From contig OX337242.1 in the NCBI GenBank assembly GCA_946965045.2, forward strand, positions 1,364,001 to 1,428,000: DNA of 64,000 bases, given 5' to 3'. The stretch is from Epithemia pelagica. Lineage: Eukaryota > Bacillariophyta > Bacillariophyceae > Surirellales > Surirellaceae. Numbering within the stretch: position 1 is the stretch's first letter; each line of letters begins with the position of its first letter. This document shows positions 1-10,054 of the stretch, in pieces. A program made the translations under genes and the position numbers. The notes beneath the pieces are model-generated. The model did not search any database. It saw only the letters and a list, made by a program, of their open reading frames with translations, and was not told where the DNA came from.

Positions 1-423
1 CAAGACAAAAATGATACACACGGCAATCCAAGTGGCGGTAATTTCCGGCACCAAATACTCGGCTCCCAAGGGAGAATAGGCCCGAGCCAACAAAATGGCA
101 CAAATGACGAGAATCAAAAATTCATTGTCGCGATAAATCTCCCCCAAACGAACCCATAGCGATGGCTGTTCCGGTTCGTCCGATTTGTCATCGTCACTCC
201 CTGCCAAAGTCTCCATGGTACTCAAGGTGCATTGGTGATTCTTGTGAGGCGGAGCATCATGGTTGTTGGTTTCGCTGGCCGACACGGACGATTCGGCCTC
301 TTCCGTCGGAGGTAGCTCTGCTGCTTTGGTATCTGCCGGTGTGGAGGAGGACGTTGTTTGCTGCTGTTGGGACTCCTCCTCCTTCGCTGTAGTAGTCGTA
401 GTAGATTCCGTTGTGGGATCCAT
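1..423 (-). CDS. SBF-like (SLC10A7/BASS-type) transporter, N-terminal part, cut by window edge
   Basis: The 141 codons visible run from an ATG at 423 to the window edge without a stop. The first ~85 residues are a hydrophilic Thr/Ser/Gln/Glu-rich tail. After it come residues reading SLWVRLGEIYRDNEF and a first membrane segment (LILVICAILLARAY), then the start of a second (TWIAVCIIFVL). This part aligns residue for residue with the downstream paralogue at 2487-4514 (IWTRVGRIYTTNEF, ILLARAYPPLG). The family (PF13593, SLC10A7-like, related to bile acid:Na+ symporters) has about ten helices, so some 300 residues lie outside the window. Substrate unknown. Membership rests on similarity to the complete paralogue. 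Confidence 0.8.
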   Translation of the reverse strand, partial: MDPTTESTTTTTAKEEESQQQQTTSSSTPADTKAAELPPTEEAESSVSASETNNHDAPPHKNHQCTLSTMETLAGSDDDKSDEPEQPSLWVRLGEIYRDNEFLILVICAILLARAYSPLGAEYLVPEITATWIAVCIIFVL

Positions 424-1069
424 GGTTGTGATTGATATTATCAATGAATGATGATTATGACTTGTGGTTCAAAAGTAGGTAGAACAAACAGCGAGAATGC
501 AATGAATGTGTCAATTTTGTCAAGAATGAGGAGAGAGGGTTTGCGTCAACAATCGCCTCTCTCTACGGGTCAATCGTTCGCTTCGATGAATGAACGTGTC
601 TGTGGTGTCGAGAGTGTGAACCACGCCGCCATATGGTATCCTTCGCATTCGTGATGTGTGTAGTGGAGATTCCAATTCTCTTCAAATTGCTCAGGATGCG
701 CTGACCTGTTCGGTGCGTAGATAGAGCATCGCGTTGTTGTGGACCGCTTCGCACTTGCTTACACACAAACGTCGCGTGTCGCGTCAAGCCGAATTCTTTT
801 TGTAGGCGAGAAACAGTGACGCAGAGGCGGAGCATCTGCCCCGGTTCCCATTGTGACGTGGAGAGTGGAGAAAGAACCTTCTTTCTGTCCCGCTTCGTGT
901 CGTACTTGGGAATGATGAATCCCGAATGAGTCGCTCTTCCCCCATAACCCCCAAGTCCAGCCAGTTTTCTCGTTCCTGCATGGAAAAACCGGTGGGGAAA
1001 CAAGATGTAGGGGAGAGCAACAATGACCATGAAATACGGCATCCTGGAACGGCAAAACCAAAACTAGGA
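424..1069. other. Intergenic, upstream of the first SBF-like gene
   Basis: No supportable gene. It should hold the promoter of the minus-strand transporter starting at 423. Several open frames cross it, but none has recognisable protein features. Confidence 0.4.
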
Positions 1070-1800
1070 CTGAAGAGACTGTTGTGGTTCCGCATTCTTT
1101 CCTACGAACCATGTCGTTGCTACCACCCATCCAAAGCAGCTTCCATAACATCCAACACCAAGGGCTACTACGAGCACTTTCTTTATGTCCTCCAAAGCCC
1201 TGAGTCCATGGTGGAGCTTTCACTTGTCGCAACAGCAACAACAACCTCCAGCAATTGCAACATTTTGTATTCTATCGCAACGACATCCCGAGGCCCGGAT
1301 CGAACATGTCGTCGTCATGGAGAACATGACACCTTGGCAACAATTTGCCTGGTGGTCGAAACAATCCATTGTGTTGTTGTTGTCCCATGCCTCGACCAAT
1401 CTCTTGTGTTTCTTTCCGCAGCAGCAGCACAGCAACAACAACAACAAACTGCTGCTACCGGTGGATCATCCCGAATGGCTCCTTCTTCACCCGCCATGGT
1501 CGAAATTTTTCCTCCTCAGTATGACTGGTGGGGATTTTGGAAACTGGCCCAGTCCTGCCATGTCCGCTAGTACGCCTATTTTCCCATTGTCGTGAACCAC
1601 CCAAAGAACAACAACAAGAAGAACCAAAACACGACAAGAGACGACCTCGCCTGGCAAGTCTTGGCGGCGGATTATGGACAACATTGTCCCCATTTGGCGG
1701 TATCGGGGCAAACGATTGTTGAAACCCTCCATTCCTCAGGTCCTAGTTTTGTTGGATCGGGCCATTGCCGACGGGCACGCACAAGCACAAGGATCCAATG
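1070..1800 (+). pseudogene. Possible broken glycosyltransferase-like gene (GT61/DUF563-like remnant)
   Basis: Protein-like sequence appears in changing frames of the plus strand. One frame gives a basic/aromatic stretch near 1070-1210. Another gives MENMTPWQQFAWWSKQS followed by IVLLLSHASTNLLCFFP at about 1320-1420. A shifted frame then gives AMVEIFPPQYDWWGFWKLA at 1495-1555. This order (an EQ-like acidic/aromatic box, a hydrophobic H-A-x-T-N-L box, then a vvEifP box) resembles the C-terminal half of GT61 glycosyltransferases. The frame changes inside a CAG/CAA repeat at 1420-1450. Further coding-like pieces follow to about 1800. No splice pair that restores one frame was found, so a decayed gene is more likely than an intact spliced one. 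The family guess is weak. Confidence 0.3.
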
Positions 1801-2486
1801 CTTCCTTCTACTGTCGTCATCCTCCTCCTACGTTCCTCACATTTTGTACATGGAAACCAGTTGTGAGAAAATTCAGCAGTTGGTCGTGGATTCCAACATC
1901 ACCAACAACAACATCCAGATTGAGAGGTCTCATTGAGTACGCATGGCATTGGATGACGATCCGCACCGCCAATCTTGTTTGGTGGCCACTATCGTCGTCA
2001 TCCTCCCTACTAGCAATGGAACTAGGTCGCAGTGTCTCTCTAGAGGAAGACCTTGGACGAGGCGAAGAAGAAGGAGAGCGTTCCAGCATCTCTCCAAACA
2101 AAGACTCTTGTACGACAACTGCCTATATCATCCCATAAAGGGAGATGTCACTTCCGAGAAGAGATTCTATCAATGAGACCCTTGGGTTTGATCAGAAATC
2201 ATTATTTATTTACAGTTGTTCATCTACCTTCTTCTTTCTAAGATGGAGGTTTGTATTAGTATCGTGTTTCAGGACAAATCACACATGTTCTCTGATCCCT
2301 GGATATTGTATTTTGTGCGTTTCTTATTGGTGGTATCTTTTGCAACCCGTTTGCATCCATAGCCGTTTGTATGTTGTTTGGACAGTGAAGTACATGAGAG
2401 AAGAACAAAGAGTGGCCAAACCCGTGGAGGCCACAAGCGAGGAAAACGTGAGTGAGTGTGTATGTGTGTGTGTGCGTTGGAGTGTC
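1801..2486. other. Region 3' of the remnant and of the second SBF-like gene
   Basis: Short open frames continue to about 2180 but cannot be tied to a family. A TG-rich tract (tgtgtatgtgtgtgtgtgcg) lies near 2459-2476, just beyond the stop codon of the minus-strand transporter, and may be part of its 3' untranslated region. Confidence 0.3.
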
Positions 2487-4514
2487 TTAGCTTTGTGTGG
2501 TAGTAGCTTGTGTGGGATCCTCGTTCGATCCGCCTTCAAACTGGGATATTCGCGCCAATTCCGAACCCTTGGGTGTCATTTTGTTGTTGGTGGTGGTTGT
2601 CGTTGGAGCGTTTCCCAATTCAATCGTACTCTCCACCACTCCATCCGTGTCATCATGATTATTGGTGGTGTCGTCGTTGTTGTCGTTTTCGGGGGAGCCT
2701 TGTGGTGCAGATGGTCGATGTCGTTTTGGGCGGGCTCCTCCTCGTGTCCCGGGATCCGAAGTGGAGGTATCGGGTTCATCGTGTCGTCCCAATCGAATCT
2801 TTTCGGTATAGACATAGTCTTCCAAATGCGGTGCCAAAAAGGATCCCAATACCAATTGCATGGGATGCCAAATCAAGAGCGGCAAGGTATACAATCCCAA
2901 GGCTGGATCGTCTTCGTAAATGGCATTAATCACGGGGACACCCATGGACACGGTCTTGTGCGTACAGGCAAACAAGCCCATGACACGCATTTCGGGATGA
3001 TCGGGAAACAAGAGTCCCAAGGACAACCAGGCCAGCGCCATGAAAAGGATCAAAAACAAGAAGACAAAGGCAATCATGGCGAAAATGTCGACAATGGCCG
3101 AGTCTTTGCCATTTTCAAAGGTACGACAAAATACCGTATAGACAATAAAACACAAACTGTATTCTTGAAACTTTCGGAATTGTTTCTTGTGACTTCGTTG
3201 ATAGGCCATGAGTCGCGGCATGGTTTTGCGCATGGTTTGACCGACCATGACGGGCAAGACGACGCGGAGGGCCAATTTGAAAAACACGTGCGTCAAATCC
3301 ACGTCGCCCTTGACCCCCAAATAGCCCAAAATGAGGACGGGACTGACAAAGACACCAATCATATTGCCCGCTGCGGCATTGACGACCGCCAAGGATTCAT
3401 CGCCCCCCGAAGCCTTGGCCAAGACAATAATCATGTTAATCGTCATGGGCAAACAGGAACACACAATCATACCATCGGCCAAATCGCGCGACAAAATGCC
3501 CACGCGGACCAAACCGGAACAACCCACATAGACGGCGGCACTGACAAGGGCAAAATTAAAGACTTGAACGTACAAATTGAACCACAATTGTTGAAAGGCC
3601 TTGGCAAAGGCTTCGGTTTTCAATCCCAAACCGGACAAGACAAAAATGATACACACATAGATCCAACCGGCCGTAATTTTGGGTGCCAAATAGCGAGCTC
3701 CCAGGGGCGGATAGGCACGCGCCAAGAGGATGGAGACCAACACGAGAATCACAAATTCGTTGGTGGTATAAATCCGTCCCACCCGTGTCCAAATCGAAGG
3801 TGGAGGTTCTTGGTCGGTTTCAGACTCATCCACATCCAATGATTCCGATCCTCCTCCTCCTTCCGTGCCGCCGCCTTTGGTCAATAATCGAGACGATGAC
3901 GATGGACCACCACTGCCACTGAGGGGAAGCAAGGGTGTCATGGCTGCCTTTTCCGAAAGGACTTCTTCTTCGGGTAAGGGAACCAAACGAGGGGGTTGTG
4001 ATTTGACAGCCTTGCCCTTTTTCTCTGCGGCCAATGGAAGACGAATGCGAGCTGATTTTTCAGGTATGTTGCTGCTAGATGTGGATGAGCCTGTTGCAGT
4101 AGTGGAGGAGGTGGGTGGTGGTTTTTTGGTGGAACCTCCTTCGGAAGACACGGTTGTTGCTGTGGAGGAGGAGGGAGAAGAAGAATTAGCAGCAGGTTGT
4201 TTGGAAGTGCTTGATGACGACGACGATGATGATGATGATGATGGCAAAGGTTCCGGGTCGGGTGGTTTTGTTTGTACTGGAACATAGGAACTGGAGGGAC
4301 CTGGACGAGATGCCAGTGCGAGGGCGGCCAACATTTCCTCCGTGCTGGGCGCAATGGCATTCTTGTTGGATGATGCATGGTCCGACGACAAAGACTTTTT
4401 CTTGTCGTCCGAGTTGGCCTTTGTATTGTTGTTGCTGCTGGAAGATGACAGGAACATGCCGAATCCAAAGGGAATCGGTGGAGACGGATCCGAGTTGGTA
4501 CTTTCTTGCTCCAT
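2487..4514 (-). CDS. SBF-like (SLC10A7/BASS-type) membrane transporter
   Basis: The protein has 675 residues from an ATG at 4514. Residues 1-238 are a low-complexity Ser/Thr/Pro/Glu tail with a run of Ser. From about residue 239 to 570 there are roughly ten hydrophobic segments with SLC10A7-like signatures. These are ILLARAYPPLGARYLAP, the CSCLPMTINMIIVLAKA box followed by GGDESLAVVNAAAGN, and near the end THKTVSMGVPVINAIY plus LPLLIWHPMQLVLGS. These fit the putative SBF-like family (PF13593), related to bile acid:Na+ symporters and plant BASS proteins. The last ~100 residues are hydrophilic. Substrate and cation cannot be read from sequence. It is a paralogue of the partial gene at 423, same strand, so a local duplication is likely. 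The long N-terminal tail contains no evident signal peptide. Confidence 0.85.
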   Translation of the reverse strand: MEQESTNSDPSPPIPFGFGMFLSSSSSNNNTKANSDDKKKSLSSDHASSNKNAIAPSTEEMLAALALASRPGPSSSYVPVQTKPPDPEPLPSSSSSSSSSSSTSKQPAANSSSPSSSTATTVSSEGGSTKKPPPTSSTTATGSSTSSSNIPEKSARIRLPLAAEKKGKAVKSQPPRLVPLPEEEVLSEKAAMTPLLPLSGSGGPSSSSRLLTKGGGTEGGGGSESLDVDESETDQEPPPSIWTRVGRIYTTNEFVILVLVSILLARAYPPLGARYLAPKITAGWIYVCIIFVLSGLGLKTEAFAKAFQQLWFNLYVQVFNFALVSAAVYVGCSGLVRVGILSRDLADGMIVCSCLPMTINMIIVLAKASGGDESLAVVNAAAGNMIGVFVSPVLILGYLGVKGDVDLTHVFFKLALRVVLPVMVGQTMRKTMPRLMAYQRSHKKQFRKFQEYSLCFIVYTVFCRTFENGKDSAIVDIFAMIAFVFLFLILFMALAWLSLGLLFPDHPEMRVMGLFACTHKTVSMGVPVINAIYEDDPALGLYTLPLLIWHPMQLVLGSFLAPHLEDYVYTEKIRLGRHDEPDTSTSDPGTRGGARPKRHRPSAPQGSPENDNNDDTTNNHDDTDGVVESTIELGNAPTTTTTNNKMTPKGSELARISQFEGGSNEDPTQATTTQS

Positions 4515-5182
4515 GTTTTGGAATGATTGTCAAGTAGTATCTATTGATGATGATTCTCGATGGTAGTCTCTCGAGGTGTAGTCGTTGAACGTCAAATTCT
4601 CTCTCTTTCTTGTCTGCTCTGCCGATACGCCACAGACAGAGATCTCTGCCGCTGTCCCTGGGCTGTCCCTTGATTCTCGTTTGATGTTTGGAATCTGGAA
4701 TGTCGATCTCGGGTCTCCTGTCTCCTCGGCCATCATTTTGAAACCATGGGTGGATTCTTTGTTGACTTTGGGGGCTTCTGCGGGACCCACATACAAATCC
4801 CATCTGTTGATATCCTCTGAGTATTTACATTTTGACAACTTTAGTCAGTCCCGGACTACGGAGAGTGTCTCTTCCGAGATACTCGCTTTTGAATCGCTCG
4901 AAGGGAGCATCTGAATTTCATCATCTGCTATTGGTTCATTCCCTCTTCATGTCGCAGCTGACTTACGTCATATGTCACCGAGTGATGTATGACGGGTTCC
5001 ATCTTCCGCATCCGCAAAGACATTGCTATTTGCCATTACGGCAACTCAAGCCATCATTCATTTCAGCCATCAACCCATCTGGCGCTCTTGCCATTCTCTT
5101 GTGTACATCTTTTGGTGTTCTGTTTACCGTGGAAGCATCATCGTCGATTGACTCGTTTCTGCTGTTGCTCTTTCAATCAAGA
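4515..5182. promoter_or_regulatory. Divergent promoter region (SBF-like / DUF4239-like)
   Basis: This stretch separates two head-to-head genes and must hold both promoters. A TTACGTCA sequence at 4963-4970, about 215 bp before the plus-strand ATG, matches the core ACGTCA of cAMP/CO2-responsive bZIP sites known from diatom plastid genes. That match is short and only suggestive. Confidence 0.35.
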
Positions 5183-6666
5183 ATGCGGGCTTTTTGCGCC
5201 ATTGTCACCTCCTACATTTCCCTCCTGAGTTTGGCCAATCCTGTGGCTGGCTTTGTGCCATCCTCCAACTCGATTCTTACTCGTCGTCGTTTGGGTTTGA
5301 CGAAAACATCACCATTCGAACAAAGTCTTTCTTCTCCATTCAGAGCCACCGAGGCTCGGCGGTTCACCCGACTGACCAGCACCGAGGACGCCCAAGAAGA
5401 AGAACCCTTGAATGAATTGTCGTGGCGCAAACGAGCCGCCCTCTTGTTGTCGCAAAAACGGTCGTTGGATTCCTTGGGTGATTCCTTCAATTATGTGTAC
5501 ACACCCTCGCAAGCACGAGCCTTGCAGATTTATACCTTTTCCCGCATTGCCATTCCCTCCATTTTGTCTGGCATGGTCGCCACCCTGGCCTTTCCGGCCT
5601 TGTCACTCGGCTTGTGTACTCTTCTCAATGATGCCGGGGTCTTTACGGTGCTGAGTACGGACAGCAGTCAGTTTGTGCAAAACTTTTTGACCGTCGCCGG
5701 ATTGCTCTTTAGTATTTTGGTGGGACAAACCTATTGTACGTGACCAAAGGGGGGATGGTCATTCTCGACCATGGAAGGCGACCTCTTTTCTTGTGTTGGA
5801 CTGACTCTAGCGTTTTGATTTTGACGTCGTGTGTGGTTTCTTAATTTGTTTTAGATTTCATGTACCAGCAACAAGAAAACTTGTACTACGCTCTCTTTAA
5901 CGAAGTCACCGAAGCCAAATCCTTGTTGGAACAAGTCGCCTTGGTCTGTCAAGGCCGATCCATGTATCGCAAATGTTTGGACAGTATTTCCAAATACGTG
6001 TCGACCGATTTGAAACGATTGCGTGCCGATCCCGCCGTCCTCTTGTCGGCTCGACCGTCGGAAGATCCCCTGGAATCCATCATGTACATGACGTCGGTGG
6101 GTGTCCCGAGCACCGTCTACGAAACTGTCAAGAGTTTGCGACAAGCCCGGGCCAGTCGCTTGGGTGCCCTCCAACGCAAAATTCCGCAAGCCCACATGTG
6201 GCTGTTATGGGTCTTGGCCTCGTTGGAATTGGTGAGTTTTCCCCTCTTGGGCGCCGGGACCCAAGTCATTGGGGGCTACAACATCTTGACGGTCGAGGGG
6301 GTCTTGTTTGGTGTCATGACGTGTGGCATTGTCTTGACCTTGCGCGTGGTGGGAGAATTGTGGCGACCCGCCGGTGGTGCCTACAATGTCGACTCTGTCT
6401 TGACTACCATGGTCTTGGGATTGGAAGAAGAATTGCTCGCGCGACAAATGGGCAAGGCCGTCTATGCCGCGGCGCAAAGCTCTCCCTCGGCCGCCCGCGA
6501 ACTCAAAGACAACAATGAAAATGACACGAACACGGACGAAACGACCCTCGCCAATGGAAGCAAGACGGTACTCAATCTTCCCATTCAACAACAAGGCGCC
6601 AATCCAATGGTAGTGGTCAAATGGATGTGGAGTTGGTTGAGAAAACGACGCAGTATTCGACAATGA
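5183..6666 (+). CDS. DUF4239 (bestrophin-like) membrane protein, probably plastid-targeted
   Basis: Two exons, 5183-5735 and 5855-6666, encode 454 residues. The 119-nt intron (gtacgt...ttttag) joins a split Tyr codon. The N-terminus MRAFCAIVTSYISLLSLANP is a signal peptide, followed by VAG-FVPSSN, a Phe-containing motif like the ASAFAP cleavage site of diatom bipartite plastid leaders. Hydrophobic segments lie at about residues 125-155 and 170-190 and again in the C-terminal half (AHMWLLWVLASLELVSFPL and GVLFGVMTCGIVLTLRVVG). This two-plus-two arrangement around a soluble middle fits DUF4239, a bestrophin-like anion-channel-fold family. The exact role is unknown; a thylakoid or envelope location is inferred. 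The earlier in-frame codons upstream of 5183 lack a signal peptide. Confidence 0.7.
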
Positions 6667-6870
6667 TTGGCACAAACAATACGAGCGAATGGACCAATGA
6701 CACAAAAATGAAATCTGTGTCCACTGGAGCAAAAGGGGAGGGACGAATGATTTCACATTACGTTACCAAACGTTTGCTAGCTGAGGCGCCACATTACACG
6801 GCTCTTATTATTATTGTGGTAGTGGTGATGCTATCCACAGGTTACCAATGTGCGTAGTTGTGTTTTGTAG

Positions 6871-8568
6871 TTAACTGCCCATCATCACTTTATTACATAG
6901 CTCGGCCGGAATCTTTTTGTCTTTCATAAATTCCCGCATGTACAAGATACCTTCGGATCCCAACTCGGTGGCATCCCTTCCATTGATTTGTCTACTGGAG
7001 AGTCGATCTGGTGGCAAGTGTTTTCTCAACAATTGCTGGCTTCGATCGTCTCCACGGTCCATCATGGACAAGAGATCCATCACGGCATCCAAATCATTCA
7101 TTTTCATGTACGGACAGGTCGCACAACCGCCTGCTGTGCTACAGCCTTCACCTCCGGACACGCCCGGTACGAGCTGGAGGCCATCCTCCGAGTCGTCGTT
7201 TGTGGCCGTGACAGCCTCGGAGGAAACTGGAAATAGAATCTCCACTTGCAATTGTGGATTTTCCGTTGCGTGCAAAATTTGTTGCACCGACTTGACAATG
7301 GATGTGACCATTCCCGATTCGGTACCCAGAATGAATCGCAAGGGAGGCACGTCTCCCTCCTCCATTGCCGCTTGCCGTACTTTTCGTTCAATAAAGTGGA
7401 GAATATTCGCCGTTGATCCAACCACGCCGTCATCGGTTAATGATTTGACCATGGCCACTTCAAACATTTCACCCGGTACTTCCAAATGAGCCGTCACGTA
7501 ACAGTCGCCATATCGACTTTGTACCGTGTCCACCACCGCTTGTCCAAACATGTGATGAACGACGCAGTTTCCCGATGGAAAGACGGACAAATTCTTTCGT
7601 AATTGTTCCAGAGTGGCTCGACTGTGTTGTGGATGCAATTCATTGGATATTTTGTCATCGTTCCAGCGTTCCGACACGACTTGTAAAAATCTCTGTAGAT
7701 TGTGGCCCATATAGGTATCAGGACCATATAGCACTTTGAGGTCAGGCCCTATTTGTGCGGATGCCTGCAACATGGTTTGCAATACATTGCTGCTTGTACA
7801 GGTGATTGTTGGAACCAAACTGCTTCCAACAGCTTTGGTCTCCAGTGATGTGTTAATGTAAATGACATGCAAGGCTTTCTGTCCCATGCCTTCTTTTTGC
7901 AGCCATGCCTGATACACGTCACTTTCTGCGGATTCAGCCAAGGAACATCCAATCTTTCGAGCATCGGCACGATAGAGCGGAATGTCGCCATGACCATTTT
8001 TGGTAAGAATGGCCTTGACGGATTCCGCCATAAAGTCAACCCCCAAGCATATAATTTGCTTGGCACCATTGTTCGCCATTTCCACTGCCATATCGCCCAT
8101 TTTGAGGGAATCTGCTATGCCAATATGTTTGTAATTCTTGGCGACGGCGGTCAATACGCCTTGCAACTCGACATCCATATAGTAGTGGGCCACAATTCCT
8201 GTTTCTGTTTTTCGAAGCAGCGAGGACAAGTCCTCAACATTCGTTGGATCCGGATCCAAGTACAAAGCTGTAGCCTCTGCAAAGGATCCAGAGGCTTGTA
8301 TCGAATCTCGCGTAATAAAGAGGGAAGGAAACTCGGTGGACGAGTCCGCATAAGCCGTCGCGGTGGACATGGGTCGACCGGCGAAACGTGAAAACGACGG
8401 TCGTGATGCAGTATTTTCAAACGATCTCATCCTATACACAAGGGTATCTTTTCTCAGCTCCGCTCGATCGTGGCCCGATATCCAACTCGCAGTCGACAAG
8501 CGCGTCGAAAAGGTGCGTTTCAGGGCATGCTTGTTGGCACATCGTGTCAGTGAATGCCACAAGTGCAT
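6871..8568 (-). CDS. nadA: Quinolinate synthase (NadA type)
   Basis: Quinolinate synthase condenses iminoaspartate with dihydroxyacetone phosphate in de novo NAD synthesis and uses a [4Fe-4S] cluster. From the ATG at 8568 the protein has 565 residues. Family motifs appear in order: VAHYYMDVELQGVL (~126), IADSLKMGDMAVEMA, LGVDFMAESVKAIL, the Cys motif IGCSLAES, VIYINTSLETKAVGS then TCTSSNV, YGPDTYMGHNLQRFL, GSTANILHF, FILGTESGM (~412) and a final GGCATCPYMKMNDL (~480). The N-terminus MHLWHSLTRCANKHALKRTF is basic, Ser/Thr-rich and lacks acids, like a mitochondrial presequence. The SufE domain fused to plant plastid quinolinate synthases is absent. The bacterial HPEC segment is replaced by TAHLEVPGEMF, so the second cluster cysteine must come from elsewhere, perhaps from NCVVHHMFG; this is inference. 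Confidence 0.92.
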   Translation of the reverse strand: MHLWHSLTRCANKHALKRTFSTRLSTASWISGHDRAELRKDTLVYRMRSFENTASRPSFSRFAGRPMSTATAYADSSTEFPSLFITRDSIQASGSFAEATALYLDPDPTNVEDLSSLLRKTETGIVAHYYMDVELQGVLTAVAKNYKHIGIADSLKMGDMAVEMANNGAKQIICLGVDFMAESVKAILTKNGHGDIPLYRADARKIGCSLAESAESDVYQAWLQKEGMGQKALHVIYINTSLETKAVGSSLVPTITCTSSNVLQTMLQASAQIGPDLKVLYGPDTYMGHNLQRFLQVVSERWNDDKISNELHPQHSRATLEQLRKNLSVFPSGNCVVHHMFGQAVVDTVQSRYGDCYVTAHLEVPGEMFEVAMVKSLTDDGVVGSTANILHFIERKVRQAAMEEGDVPPLRFILGTESGMVTSIVKSVQQILHATENPQLQVEILFPVSSEAVTATNDDSEDGLQLVPGVSGGEGCSTAGGCATCPYMKMNDLDAVMDLLSMMDRGDDRSQQLLRKHLPPDRLSSRQINGRDATELGSEGILYMREFMKDKKIPAELCNKVMMGS

Positions 8569-9304
8569 TTTCCGTCTTGACTCCAAGCGAATCTGGCAGC
8601 CGACTCGCTTCCTGACAACGAATTCAATCACAGCACTCAATTTTGTGGGTATGTCCAGTCCTCCGGATGGTTATCTACCAAGAACAACTTTGAAGCTCGA
8701 TGCCGATCAAGGAACCGACTCGCTAGCCATTGGATCTGTCATGGTGGGAGGAGGAAGAGCGAAGCTTCCCAAGTACGTGTCATGATCGCCGTTCGGTCGT
8801 CTTTGAAAGAACGTGCGCGAAACGCGCGAATGGGGATCGGACGGTTTAGTCAAGTGTGTACACTACTGGTCGACATGCCCTGCCAATCCGCGATTGTGAG
8901 TCAGGCAACCGAAAGAGAACTTCAGCGGTCCTGTCAGCCCTGTCGGACACACGTTTGACGACAACGAACTGACGAGGTCTTTGGGGTTTGGGACTGATAG
9001 CTCGAAGGGAATTATGGATCTTACTGTACATAGTACATAATTAGCTTGTGTAAATTAAATAATTAAAATGCTCGTGCGAGCATTGGATGTATTATTTCTA
9101 TTATGCCCATTTGGCAAGAAGATATTTGATTACTGGTAGGGAATATATGGGCCTATGTGAAAATATCAATCTGGTTTCTGACTGGATCGGTCTAAATTGT
9201 GTAGAGGATTTTGTGTTTCACCGAAAATGGTTTCATTTTTACCGCTCAGGTCTCAGTGATCACATTCTCATCATACAAATCAAAGCAAGCCATACTTTGA
9301 ATTC
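8569..9304. other. Intergenic between nadA and the TPR-like gene
   Basis: Divergent promoter region of about 740 bp. A 44-codon open frame from the ATG at 8651 has no features and is not called. The 9040-9070 part is AT-rich. Confidence 0.4.
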
Positions 9305-10054
9305 ATGTCATATGGAAACATGTCCGCTTCACCATCAACCTACCGGACAGCTCTGGCTTTGAACAATATGGCGGTGACTCTGATGAAGAAACACTGCTTC
9401 GAGCTAGCTTTGAAAACGATAAACGACAGCATACTTCTAATGAAGTCCGCCTTTCATTCCGAAGCAATGGGGACCCACCCGAACGATACATTTGCTGCGG
9501 CATATAGACGATGCAGCCATGCATTGACCATGCCCGATCGTGGCTACATGTCCGGTGACGTGGAAGTTCATGTTCTGGACGATGAAGATTACGAAACCCT
9601 GCGATCCTCGGTGAATTACGGTCCAACCTCGTCCATTGCCTTTGTGGTCCGAATATCGGAAACCTTGACCTGTCAGAGCACGGGAGACTCTCTGGATATT
9701 GCTCAACAGCTCGGTATTCTGGTCTACAATCATGGTGTGGCTAGCCTGCTGCTTTCTCGACACCGATCAGAAGGGAAAAGCGGAAAGTACCTGCAAAAGT
9801 CCTCCAAGTCGCTTCGAATGGCCGACTGCACCTTCTCTTCCATCCTAAAGAACCAAGAACAAGACCAACAATGCCCCGCTATTGTCCTGTTGTTGGCACT
9901 GACGCTCAACTGTCTGACAATCGTGTTGGCCAGACAACAACTCCCGTTCCAGGCCAAGGAGGCTCAGCATGCCGTTTCCGTTCTATGCTCCAGCGTGGAA
10001 GACAGTTGCTTCACGAGCACTGTAATGGTACAAAAAAGTGCACCTGCCGCGTAA
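9305..10054 (+). CDS. TPR-like protein, function unknown
   Basis: This single-exon gene encodes 249 residues. Its start (YRTALALNNMAVTLMKKHCF then ELALKTINDSI) has the helix-turn-helix pattern of a tetratricopeptide repeat. A second TPR-like pair lies at about residues 145-160 (QQLGILVYNHGVASLLLSRH) and a third at about 200-230 (LLLALTLNCLTIVLARQQL). The acidic middle segment VHVLDDEDYETL is not repetitive. Short TPR-like proteins of this kind are abundant in diatom genomes and have no assigned role. No targeting signal is visible. Confidence 0.7.
   Translation: MSYGNMSASPSTYRTALALNNMAVTLMKKHCFELALKTINDSILLMKSAFHSEAMGTHPNDTFAAAYRRCSHALTMPDRGYMSGDVEVHVLDDEDYETLRSSVNYGPTSSIAFVVRISETLTCQSTGDSLDIAQQLGILVYNHGVASLLLSRHRSEGKSGKYLQKSSKSLRMADCTFSSILKNQEQDQQCPAIVLLLALTLNCLTIVLARQQLPFQAKEAQHAVSVLCSSVEDSCFTSTVMVQKSAPAA

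Noticed and set aside
759-1244. Long minus-strand open frame opposite the remnant
   Set aside because: Composition is that of an antisense shadow and no motif is visible.
926-1570. 214-codon open frame taken as a complete gene
   Set aside because: Protein-like sequence within it is interrupted by a stretch that reads better in another frame, so it is treated as part of a broken remnant.
2145-3842. 565-codon plus-strand open frame
   Set aside because: It is antisense to the SBF-like transporter, His/Gln/Asp-rich as expected for a shadow of hydrophobic codons.
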